A stretch of DNA of 64,000 nt from Chlorobiaceae bacterium (GTDB lineage: Bacteria; Bacteroidota; Chlorobiia; Chlorobiales; Chlorobiaceae): contig JAAXWS010000006.1 of NCBI GenBank assembly GCA_013334865.1, positions 7,306-71,305 on the forward strand, given 5' to 3'. Numbering within the stretch: position 1 is the stretch's first letter; every line of letters begins with the position of its first letter. Positions 13,501-25,500 of the stretch are shown piece by piece. Below the pieces are notes generated by a model that saw only the letters and a program-made list of their open reading frames with translations, was not told where the DNA came from and searched no databases. Both the position numbers and the translations under genes were made by a program.

Positions 13501-16500
13501 CCGAGGCCGCGGTCAGGGAGACGGTGGTGTTGAGCGTGTTGGCCGTCGCCGTCTTGGCGGTCACAGCACGGACGACCTGCATGCCGTCAGAGGTCTCAAG
13601 GGCGCCGTCACGGTCGCTGACCACGATATCACCAGCAGTTGTTACCGCATCAAGCGCGTTGATGGCAACATCCAGCGCACTGATGCCGGTACCGGCAGAC
13701 AGCGTGAGGGTATTGGCGACCAGGTCGACATCCGTATCGCTCGTCTGCTGGCCGATGGAACCAGAAGCCGTCAGGGTGATGTTGCCCGCGGAGCTCGCCT
13801 CTATCAGCGTCTCACTCACGCCATCGACCGTATCGTTGAAATCGAGATCCCCATTGAGGTCCCGCTTGGGGGCTGCCGCGGCAGATGCAAGGTAGATGCC
13901 TGCAGAAGCGTACCCGACCTTGATGTTTCCGCCAGAAGTAACCGTCAGCCCGTCCGCGGCCTTGTTGGCGGTCAGGTTAACATCCTGCAGCACCACGCTG
14001 CCCGTGGCGGTCAGCGTCAGGTCGCCGTCGTTGACGGAGGTCGAGGTGACCGTGATGTCACGCACGGAAAGGGTGGGAAACGTCGAGGCTGCCTGGTCGA
14101 TATTGACGTCGCCGGAACCCTTGGTGACGATGCCGAGGGTATTGACGTTGGTGTCGAGGTCGACCAGCAGGCCCGAAGAGGGCAATGTCAACCCGACCAT
14201 CGATGCGGTGATCGAGAGTTCGTCGGCAACGATCTTCGTTCCCGACGACTGGACGATGGAGCCCTCCGCATGGAGCAGCACATCGCCACGCCCCAAGTTC
14301 TTCAGGTTGCCCACCGTCAGGGTGGCGGCGGTTTTGGAACCTGATGCGACAGGCGCCTGGATCGTTGTCAGGTTTATGTCGTTCGCGTTGGAGGTGCCGA
14401 GGGTGGTCGCCGCCACGACAGTCATGGTTCCATAGGTGGTGATGGAGATCGACCCGTCGGCTGCGCTGGCCGAGGTCACCAGAAGGTTTTTCCTGTTGAC
14501 GATCTCGGCGTTGCCCGCGTCCGACAGCACGAGGCTGACGATCTCGGCTGTCTCGGTCTGGAGCACGATGCCGCTCTCCGCCGTGACGCGCAGCTGGTCC
14601 GCCCGCACCATGCCGGTGATGATCTGTACGGTGGTATCGTCGCTGGTAGTAGCCGTATTATTGTCGTCTATGGCGCTCATCTTCGCCTGGGTGACGTGGC
14701 CCGCCGCGGCGGACATGGAGACCCCTGCACCGGAATACGATGCCACAATCGTCGCCTTCGACATGGTAATATTGCCACCATACAATCCGGCAGTCATCGT
14801 CACGCCGCCTGAGGCGGTCGCGGTCAGGCTGGTGTCGCTGTCGGCCGTGATCCCGCCGTCCTTGGAGGATCCAAAGCCGGAAGTGACCGTGATGGCACCG
14901 GCGTCGACCGAGCCACTGAGCGAGATTTCTCGGTCTGACTTGAACTGGACGGTGGCGAAGGTCGTGCCGGTAGCCGAACCGACCGCGCCGCCCACGGCAA
15001 GGGTCTTGCCGGAGTAGAGCGCAAGGGTGGCCGCCGACTGTGACGACGTCTTCGAGGCAGCCAGCTTTGCCGAATCGTCCAGCAGCATGGTGCCTGCGGA
15101 GTAGAGGTCGAGCACGTTGGCCTGCAGGGTGGAGGTGATCTGGTGGGAGGTGCCTCCGGAACTCTGCGTCGTGCCCTGCAGGGAGAACTGCCCGAGGGCA
15201 TCGACCTCGAGGCTTGCGCTCGCCGACATCTTACCGCTGATGGCGACGTCGCCGCCGGCATCGATGGTGATGTTCCTCGCCGTGACCGAATCGGCGGCCC
15301 CGAAACTGCTCCTGCCCGCAACCGCTGAATAACTGACGTCGGTGACCAGTTCGACCTGGGTGGCGTAGACGGGCTGGTCTTTCCAGACGGTGACCGATTT
15401 CATGTTCTCGACCTTCACCATCTGGGTGCTGGTCTTGTAGACCGGCCGGTAATCGTAGATATCCTCCGCCTGGGTCGACAGTGAATAGCTCAGCTGGATG
15501 CGCTGGTCATACATCGGGCTCCACTTCGAGACCCAGTTGTAGCCGTAGTTGTGGAAATCCTCGTATCGATAGCCGTACACGACGTACATGGACATATTGT
15601 CCCCCCAGTCGCTGCTTCCGGTGGCCGCATCGACGCTCGGTACGTCGCCGTCGGCTTCGACCCCGGTGTTGCCCGGCATGAAGGTATAGGTCCTGCTGTT
15701 CCAGTCGTAGTGGTACCAGACCTTGATATGGTGGGCATTGCTATAGAGATCGATGGAGTCCACCGTATCGTTCAACGGAAGGTAACCCCAGTTGTAGATG
15801 AGGCCGGAGCCCTCGTCGCCCGGTTGATAGTAATTGTCGTCCCACACCCTGCCCGAGGGGTACCACCAGTCCTGCGTGCCCTGCGCATATCCGACAGGCT
15901 GGTCGGCGATGGTCTTCGAGATGCCGTTATAGGTGATGGACTGCGTGTTGTTGGCAAGTTCATCCAAATAGCTTTGCGACGCAGAGACGATGTTCGTCGA
16001 GCGCTGCCCGCCGGTGCCAGAAGCGACCGCGTCGAACCCTATCGTGAAACACCCGAAACGCTCGGTGTCCGCGATCGCCCAGTCGATCTCGGTATAGACC
16101 CCGTTGAACCGGATGACGCCGTTGCCTTCCCCCACGTTTGAAACCCAGCCGCCATCCTGTTCGACAAGGTATCCGGACCCCCATCCTCCTCCGATATTGC
16201 CCGTAACGACCGTGAAGTCCTCTTCCCCGAACCAAAGGGCACCGCCGTCGCCGCCGTTGCCGAGGCTCATGACGGCCATCACCGGGTTGACGACCGCCTG
16301 CGAGAAGGTGATCTTGCCCGTCTGGACCCCGCCCCAGAAGGCGATGTAGTGATTGGTGGACGAAGAGGCACCCGGAGAGTTGTTGACCCCAGAGCCAGTG
16401 TAGTTGCCGGAGGTCCAGGACTTCCCTCCATTGTCGAAGTAGTACCCCTCGCCGGAGAAGTTTACGGTGACCCCGCCTGCAGAACCGGTACCCGTGCTGT

Positions 16501-19500
16501 TCTGGCCGTCCCTCTGGGTGTAAGAGGTCCAGTTGACCCAGTTGATGTTTCCGTCGGTCGACGCGGCGGAGGCGGTGTTCAGGCTATCCGTCCCATAAAC
16601 CGGGGTGGTGGCATCAAGAGCCCAGTCCGGGGTCTGGTTCAGGGTGAACGAGCTCAGCGGATTCGCATAGGTCGTCGAGAGCCCATTCGAAAGCTGGTAG
16701 GCCCGCTGGCCGTTGTTCGAATAGGTGACCGACCAGGACGCAGGCTTTCCGTCGAGGTCGGTGCCCCCCTGGACCGTATTTGAGGTAAATGCCGAATCTT
16801 TCTGGGTATACAACACATTGCCGGACTCCTTGTACTGCCCGACATACTCGCCCGTGGGATTCGACACGACGTCCAGGGTATTCCAGGTGCCCCCGTTGGA
16901 TCCATCCATCGAGGCATCGCCGGTCAGGTACTTCGCCTCGCCTTTCGAAGCAACGCTGAGGATCGCCTCCTGTGCGCCGACGGGCATGAGGATGTACTTG
17001 TCGCGCCAGTTGGCGACGTCGACGTAGAAGACCTCCTTGGAGTTGTTCTTCCAGTCGGGGGCCAAAGCAACCCCGTCACTGCCAACGTACCCTTCGCTGA
17101 GTGCGCTGGCGGTGCCGTTGATGGTCTGGTTGAGCGCCCAGTTGCTATAGCTGAACTGGTAGATCGGCATGTAGCCGGTCGAGTTGAAGACCGCCCACTT
17201 CTGCGCGTCGGAGAGCTGCTGGAACCCTTTGTAGTTTGCGCTGGTGTAATCGCCCGTAACCGACGTGGCGGTACGGATCGGCACCTGTTCGTTGCCCGCC
17301 TTGGTCCAGTCGACCAGCACGGCGTAGCTCGGCGCGGAGTTCTTCCGGGTTGGGTCGTTAAGGTAGTGGACCCCTTCGATCAGCACCTCGACGAACTTCC
17401 GGTTGTCCGGTGCGTTCGGATTGTAGTAACCAATCTGCGAGAGAGTCACGTCCATGGTCTCGTACTTGCTGCCGACCACCACGAGGTCGGTACCCACCTG
17501 CTCGGTGATCTGCGTCGGCACCCAGGTAACCTCGGGCACCAGCACGAAGCCGTCAGCAACCTTGACGGTATCGACGACAACCTGGACCTCTTTTTCCGTG
17601 GTCACATAGGTCGGGACCAGGACGGTTTCGACCGAGGCGACATTCGCGTCCGCATCGAGCGAGACGTTGCCGCCGGCCAGCATCGAGACGGTTCCGACGG
17701 CCTGCAGCAGCCCCTGGCCTCCAATGACGATCGAACCGCCGGAAAGGTCGGTGCGGGTCACGGTGCCCTCCATCTGTGCACGGGTCCACGCCATGTCGAC
17801 GCCGGCATGCAGGTCGATGTTCCCCTTGGAGACGACGGTGCCGCCGATGGCAAGGGAGGTACCTGCGCTGAAGAGCGCCCTGCCGGTAAGGCTGGTGATT
17901 TCGACGGTGCCGTTGACCGTGATCTCAGGAGAGACCAGATGCACGAGGTTTGCAGCTTTCGCGATGGCCGGATCGAGCGCCGGGGAAACGGAGCGGCCCG
18001 AGAGGAGCAACGAATCTCGGCCGTGCAGGTAGAGCTGCGATGCCGCGCCGGTTGCGTAGACGTAGCTGCCGGCGAGCACCCCGATGCTGTTGCCCTCGAC
18101 GGTCAGACTATCCCTGACGTTGGTGTTGCGCAAGAGGTTCACGTCTCCGGAGAGCGATTCGATGCTGATGGTGCCGACCTTTGCCAGGCCGAGGTCACCT
18201 GCGACGCCCTTCTGTCCGAGCACACCCGCCACGCTGATGCTGTCGATCGCCTGGATGTCGAGCGTGCCGCCGGAGGCTGTGTCGAGCGTGCCGCCCGATA
18301 CATAGGAACCGTTGTTGAGAACGAGCAGCTGGACCGAGATGCCGACTCCCGTGGTATCGATTCCGGCCCGAAGCGTCAGGGTGTCGTTGGCCGTCACCAG
18401 GCCGCCAACGTCGATCATGGAGCGTGAACGCACGTACATGTCCGAACCGGCGTCGACGGTGCTGACCGAACCGTGCAGCAGGATGTCGCCGTCAGAGACG
18501 ATCGACAGCTGGCCGTCTGCAAGCAGGGTGCTGTTGCCCTGCGTGACCGTGGCCGATCCGGCACTGGCCGTGGCGGCTGCCGAAATGGCGGCCGAACCGT
18601 AATCGCTGACGGTGATGACGTTGCCAGAGCTGGATGCCGAGTAGAGGGCGCCCTGCTTGATGAGGCGCACCAGCTCCTCGGTAACCATGGCGCGGGTGTA
18701 GTCCTTGGCCGCGGTCAAGGAGTAGGAGGCCGAGCCAACCGTAACGGTATAGCGGGCCCCGGAGACGATGGTCCAGCCGGTGGTATCGATCGTAGCGCCG
18801 GAAACGGTAGCCGTGCCAACGGCGGGAACCGCACTGGCCGTGAACGTCGCGCCGGAGAGCGTACCGGTCGTGGCCGTCACCGTCGCGCTGACCAGGGCGC
18901 CACTGCTGCCCGTCAGGGTCAGGATGTCGCCGGTGCGTACCGCGGTGGTGCCGCCGCCTGAAAGCTGGCCGATCTGCGAAGCCAGGTCGGCGAGGATGGT
19001 CGTGATGGTGCTGCTGTCTGTGGCGGTCGAACTCACCGTATCGCTGCCGATGGCGATGCGGTAGGTCACGCCCGCGACCACCTTCCATCCGGAGGCGTCC
19101 ACCGTGGTGTCTGACCAGGTGCCGTAGCCGGTCGCATCGACCTTGACCTGGCTGGCGGAGCTCATGGCGTAGCCGGTACCTGCAGTCGATGCGCCGCTCT
19201 GGACGTCGATGGTGCCCGTGGCGAAAAGCACGCCGCCGAATCCGCTGGTCAGGTTTCCGACGGTGATCTGCCGGTCCGCCTTCAGGGTGAGTGTTGCGTC
19301 CTTGCCGGTGTAGGTGACCGTAGCCGCTTCGGCGAACGCCATGCTTGCGCTCGCCGGATTGTAAGTGAACGGATGGTCGGCGCCCGCCCTGATGGTGCCG
19401 CGGGCCTCGATCTCCGCCCCTGCGACCGAAATCTCGCTGCCGTTGCCCGAACTGTAGAGCTGGGCGTTCTCGTAGAGGGTCACCAGGCCGCCGGCTTCCA

Positions 19501-22500
19501 GCGAGAGGAGTGCATCGGCTTCGAGGATGGTCGCCGTACCGGATGCCGTGCCTCCGATAGTTATGGCGTCCCCTGCGACGAGTTCGAGTTTGTGCCCGCT
19601 CCGCTGGGCGCTCAGGGCCATTCCCTTGATGATGATATCGTCGCCGGCGTCGACGAGCATCGACCCTGCGACACCAACCGCGCCCTCAAGCGTCACGTCC
19701 TGCTCCGCCGCGATACTGAGCTCGTAGTCGTAGGTTGCGGCGGTCGGGGCGTTGGTGCGCACGACGCCCTTGACGTCGACGTTCTGGCCGTAAAGCGTCG
19801 CCGTGCCTGCGGTCTCGAGCCAGCCGGATGCGGAACCGATGGTCAGGTCGCCAGATACCGAGCCCACGTCAAGCTGCGCCAGGCTGCTGCCCCGGCCGAC
19901 CACGCTGTCGATGATGACGTCGTTGAGGCCCGCGATGACTATCCTGGTGCCTGTGCCGAGAGTGGTGAAGGTGCTGGTACCGTAGGTCCGGATGCTGACC
20001 TCAGCGTCGCGCACCGTCGTTCCGGCGGTGATGATGATGTCGTTCTGGGCGGTAAGGTTCCCCTTGAGGGCAAGGGTTCCGCTGCCGTTGATGACGATGT
20101 TCGAGCCGGAACCCCTGGCGATGAAGTCGCCTTCGATCGTGACGGCGCCCGCAGGGTTCATCACGATCGAGCCGTCAAGGGTTTCGATCAGGCTGGTGGC
20201 AAGGAAGGAGACCGCAGAGCCGCCGGTGTTGACCGGCTTGGCGTTGAGGTTCACCGCCTGGTAGCCCCTGATGGCACCGGCGATGCTCATGGCTCCGGAT
20301 GGCGCGTTCGCATTGCCGAGGGTGACTGAGGAACCCCTGCCGCTGGCGTCGATGGCGTAGCCGCGGGAGGAGGTCTTCGGGCCGCTCGTCGCGCCGTTGT
20401 CTGCGATCTGCGTGAAGCCGAGGCGCTGCGCGCCGCCTGAAGCCAGCAACGCGATCTGCATCTCGTAGTTGCCGGTCAGCATGAGGCGCCCGTCGTTGAG
20501 GCGGACGGTCACCTTGCGGGTGGACGCGGTCCAGGAGAAGGCGGTGTCGATGGCCGCCTGCAGGTCGGAGACGAGGTAACCCAGGCCGTGGTTGCCGGTG
20601 GTCGCGCTGGCCGCCAGGGTGACCGTCTTGAAAACGGCGTTGCTGGCGTCGACGACCTTCATGCTGAAGCTGACGTCGCTGCTGATGTCCCCGTCTGCAT
20701 ACTGGGCGAAGCCGTCGGCTGTCAATTCCTGCGTCCAGGCCGGGGTCAGCACGGACATATCCCCGCCACCGGAGAGGCTGATGGTGCTGAACTCCTGCCA
20801 GGTCTTGAGGTGGACGTTGCCGCCGATCACGACCCCTTCGTCGGCCCACGGGTCGTCTGCGGTCGCCGTGTGGCTGCTGATGCCGCCCCTGACCTGGATG
20901 GTCTTGCCGGCAAGCAGGTCGCGGCCAAGCCGGATCTGCTCGTCGGCGTCGATGTAGATCGCCGAGTCGCCGGAGAAGGTGGAGAGCGTGCTGCCAAGGT
21001 AGTACCCTCTCGTATCGTAGCTGTCGACCACCTTGCCGCCGGCTACCAGCTGGCCCATGAGCCATGCGTCCTGTGCCGCATCGATCCTGATGACGCCGTC
21101 GGGGTTGGCGACTGCGACGACCGCCGTATCGGGCAGGCGGACGCCGATATGGTCGGAGTTCGCCCCGCCGGTCAGGGTGACCGACTGGCTCGCGCGGATG
21201 CGCGCCCCGAGTTCGACCGTGTTGCCGCTCAACGCCAGGGTGTCGACACCAAGATTCAACTGCCCCGTGGCGTTGAGTACCACGCTCGACAGCTCGTTGC
21301 TCCAGGTGATCGTCTCCCCGGTCAGCCGGCCGCTGCCATTGAAGGTCTGCGAAACGGTCCCGCCAGACAGCACCATGCCGCCGATGGTCACCCCGCCGAC
21401 CGCATCGATCTCGACCAGGCCGCCGCTCCAGTCGCTCGTCCAGCCGGCAGCGCTCAGTCCTGCCACCGTATCAAGCCAGACCGCGATATGGTTGTCGTCG
21501 GAACCCGGCCCGTCGGTCGTCCTGAGGATCACCGACTTGGCCGCGGACACGGCGTTGTTGACCAGGATCTGCTCGCCGGCCTCGACGTAGACCGTCGAAT
21601 CCGGGCCGAGGTAGGTCGTGCCCGTGCTGCTCCGTTCCGCTCCGGCCAGAACCGCGCCATGGAGTTCGACGTCGTCCTTGCCGGTGATGGTGATGTTGCT
21701 GCCAGGAGCAATGCTTGAGAGGGTGGAGGATGCATGGACATAGACGCTGACGCCGTCGAGCGGCATGCCTGCCCCCTGCGATCCCCTGCCTGTTAGGGTG
21801 ATGTCGCCGTTGATCTCGGCCTCACCCTGCCAGAAGACGCTGCGGTCGGATGCGATGCTCAGGTCGGAGCCTTCGCCGTAGAGGTAGATCCTGCCGCCGC
21901 TGACGATGGCATCGTCCTTCACATCGACCGTGAAGTCCGAATTGTCCTGCAGGGTGGTGATCGTGCCGGTCAAGAGGAAACCCGCGCCACGCTGGCCGAT
22001 CAGCACGTGCGGCTCCTGGACCTGGATCTGGTCTATGGTGCCGTCGTTGGTCGCATCGTAGGCGTAGATAAGGTACTCGTTGGTGCCGTCGGAGAGGAGC
22101 CAGCGCTTGGTCGGCGTGCTCGGGGCATCGGCCTTGTTGGAGTAATCGACCGTAAAGGAGGTCACGAGCTTCTGCCCGGTATCGGCGGTGGCCTTGTAAT
22201 AGACCGGGGTGCTGTACTCGACGAAGCCCGACTGCTCGAGCACCATCGATTTCTGCACGGCGTCCATGGCGGAAAGCGCCGTGCCGGATACGGGGATGCC
22301 GTTTTCAAGCCGGTTCCAGGTGATCGTCGCATTGGAGTAGTCCTTGCCATCACCTTCGACGAAGGAGAGCCGGTACGGAGCTGTCGCACTGGCCGCATTA
22401 TGGAAGACCAGGCCGTTCCATCGCGAGTAGTTGAGCGTCTTCAGGATCAGCTCCTGCTGGTCGAGGGCGAGGTCGCCCCACGCGGTTCCCGGCGCCACCG

Positions 22501-25500
22501 GAGCAACCTTGCCCCAGGTGAAGGTGGTCGTGTCGTAGTCGGTCCCGGTGCCTTTGCCTTCGACGAACCCGGCCTTCACGGTGCCGTCGGCGTTGACGTA
22601 GACCTCCTGGTCGACGATGTTGTAGCCGAGCGTGTCGAGCACGACGTTGCGCTGGGCGGTAGTGAGCTGCTCGAAGGTGGTGCCTGTCGCAGGAGTCGGC
22701 ACGCCGCCCCAGTCCATGGTGCTCAGGTCGAACGCCCCACCGCCCTCGGTGAAGCCGGTGACCCAGACTTCGGAAACCACCGCGGCGGCGTTGAAGAAGT
22801 GCAGGCCGTCGTAACGGTCGTAGCCAAGCGAGTGGGCGACGATATCCTTCTGGGCCTGGGTCAGTCCGGCGAAATCGGTCGAAGCGTCCGGCGCGCCACC
22901 TGTGCCCCATTTGACTTCGCTGTTGACGTAGTCGGTAATCACCCCTTCGGTGAAGCTCGACACCACCTTCCTGCCAGGATTTGCGGCGAAGTTGAAGTAT
23001 TCGGTCTTATACTTCGTCGTTTTCCCTTCAGCGACAACTTTTGCGGCATCGGCTTCGAATTTTTCGATAGCGGTGACGACAGCCTGCTTCTGCGACGCCG
23101 TGAGCTCCTTGTACTGCGTCTGCAGCGAGGGGCGGAGCCTGTCCGCCACCAGGAGCTGCTGGTCGTAGGAGAGTTCGTCGAACGGGTTGGTCTCGACCGC
23201 GATGCGGTCGTCCCCCGTGGTGAAGGTGAACATCGCCGCCGAGGGGGTTCCCTTGACGCGGACGATACTTCCGGCATTGGTCGCCGTGGCGATGCCCGAC
23301 AGGCTCTGCTTGCCGCCTACCGCAACCGCCAGTCCTTCGGCGACGTCAGCAGCGGCATCACCCGCCTGCACGGTATAGGAGACCTCGACGCCCGCGATCG
23401 TGATCTTCACCACATCGCCGGCCGTGAAGCTGTCGCTGAGCGTGAGCCTCTCGGTCTGCGATGGCACGAAGCTCACCACCTTGTCGACGACCGCCTTCTG
23501 CTTTTCGGTCAGGTTGTCGTAGCCGGTGCCGGAGAGCGGTTTTTCGACACTGCCCCACTGGTCGGCCGAAATGGCGACAGCGAAGTTCAGGTTGGAGGCC
23601 GCGATCCACTCGTTCATCGAGATGGTGCTGTAGTCGAACGGCTGGGCCGACCATGCCTCTGCAGGGATCAGTCCGTAGTCGTAAAGGTAGCCGAGGCTAT
23701 TGGCGACAACGAGCTTCTGCGCGACGGTGAGGTCCTTGAAGGCGGTCCCTGCTGCCGGTGCAGCAACCCCTGCGGCACTCCAGTTGACCAGGTTGTTGTC
23801 GTAGTCGGCGGAGACCCCCTGCAGGAACCCGGTCTTCACCTCCTCGCCAGAGGCGGCATTGGCGTTGTAATAGACCGTCCCTGCGTAACGCGTGTAGCCG
23901 AGGGACTGCGCGATCACGGTCTGCTGGGCGGCAGTCAGCGAAGCGAACGGGGTGCCTGAGGCTGGCTTGGCCACAGATCCCCAGGCGATATCGTTGATGG
24001 TGTAGCCGACGACCGGGCCATCGCTGATGGTGGTGAAGAACGCGCCGGTCTCCGCATTGAAGTAGCCGCCGGTGGCGAAGGTGGTGTACCCCTTCGACGC
24101 AGCGATCTGGCTCTTGGTCGCGTCAGGCAGCGAAGCGAACGGTATATAGTTGGCCACCGAGGTAAGGACGGCGCTGCCAGCAGTGAGCGACAACGAGCCA
24201 CCCGTGAAAAGGGCCGACAGATCGGAGGCAACCGTCCGGTTGGAAAGCCCGGAGAGAATGTTGGCAACCTTCGTGTCGGTCGACTCTGAAGCAAGGACCG
24301 TGCCCGGCAGGTTGTTGAAGTAGTCGGCGAAGGGATCCTGCACTTCGGATGCCTTGAGGGTCATCTCACCTGCGGCCGTCAGGGAACCCGCGAGGGTCAT
24401 CTCGCCGGTCGTGAGCAAGGTCATGGTGGATCCGCTACCGGTGAGCACGTAGGAGGTGCTGCTGGTGTAGCTGACGGCTCCGGCCATCAGGGTTACCCCG
24501 CTGATGGGGCGGTTCTGGCTGTCTTCGATGATAAGCTTGCCGTTGGCGTAGGTGACGGAGACCGTAGACAGCTCTGCATCAAGTGCGCGGATCGCGGCCT
24601 GCATCAGCAGGGCCAGGCTTTCGCCGCTTGTAGCACCGCTGACATTCGCACCGGTCAGCTTGTGGGTGCCGATGGTTGCGGAGAAGCTGGTCATCGTCGT
24701 CGCGGTATTGTCGTTGACCACGTCGATGACCTCCTTCATCGTGGCGCCGGAAACCACCGCGCTGCCGCCGAGGATGTGGATGTAGGAGCCTGCGTCGATC
24801 GTGATCGATCCGCCGTCGTAACGTGTCGCCACCGTGCCGCCCTCGAGCAGCGTGAAGCCGGTACCCGCGTCGATGACGATCGAGGCGTTCGTCCCCTGGT
24901 TCACGCCGGCGTAAATGCCCGTCGCGCTGTAGACCGAATGGCTGGTGGTGAGCTGGACAAGACTGTTCGAGGCAAGGGTCTGCAGCGTACTCCCCTTGTC
25001 GGCGGTGAAGCTGTTGATCTCGTTGCCGTAGGTGACGAACCCGCCCTTGCCGGTGCTTGCGGTGATGTCGATATAGACCGCGTTGTCGGCGATCACCCAG
25101 CCGGTGAGCAGCATCTGCTCACGGACGTTGATGTCAAGCACGGGGGCGCGGAGGCCTGAATCGGGGGCACCCAGAGGGTTGCGGTTGTTCTGGCGCTGCA
25201 CCTCGAGGGCCCGTGCGTTGAGAGTCAGCAGCACGCTGGACTGCACGTCGCCGGTAATGGTGATCGTGTCCGCGATGAAGGTCGTCAAGTCGTCGAGACG
25301 CGCGCTGAAAGTATACGTACCGACCGAGGCATCCTCGACGTCGCCGATTTGCATGGTCCCGCCCGCGTAGTCATGACCGATGGCGATGGAGGCAAAGCCG
25401 TCGGCCAGCGCCGACAGGTCCCGCATGCCGAGCTCCATGAAACCGGTGTTGGCGCCGGGGGATCGGTCCGCCCCGAAGCGCGACTGACCAGCCCCGCCGA

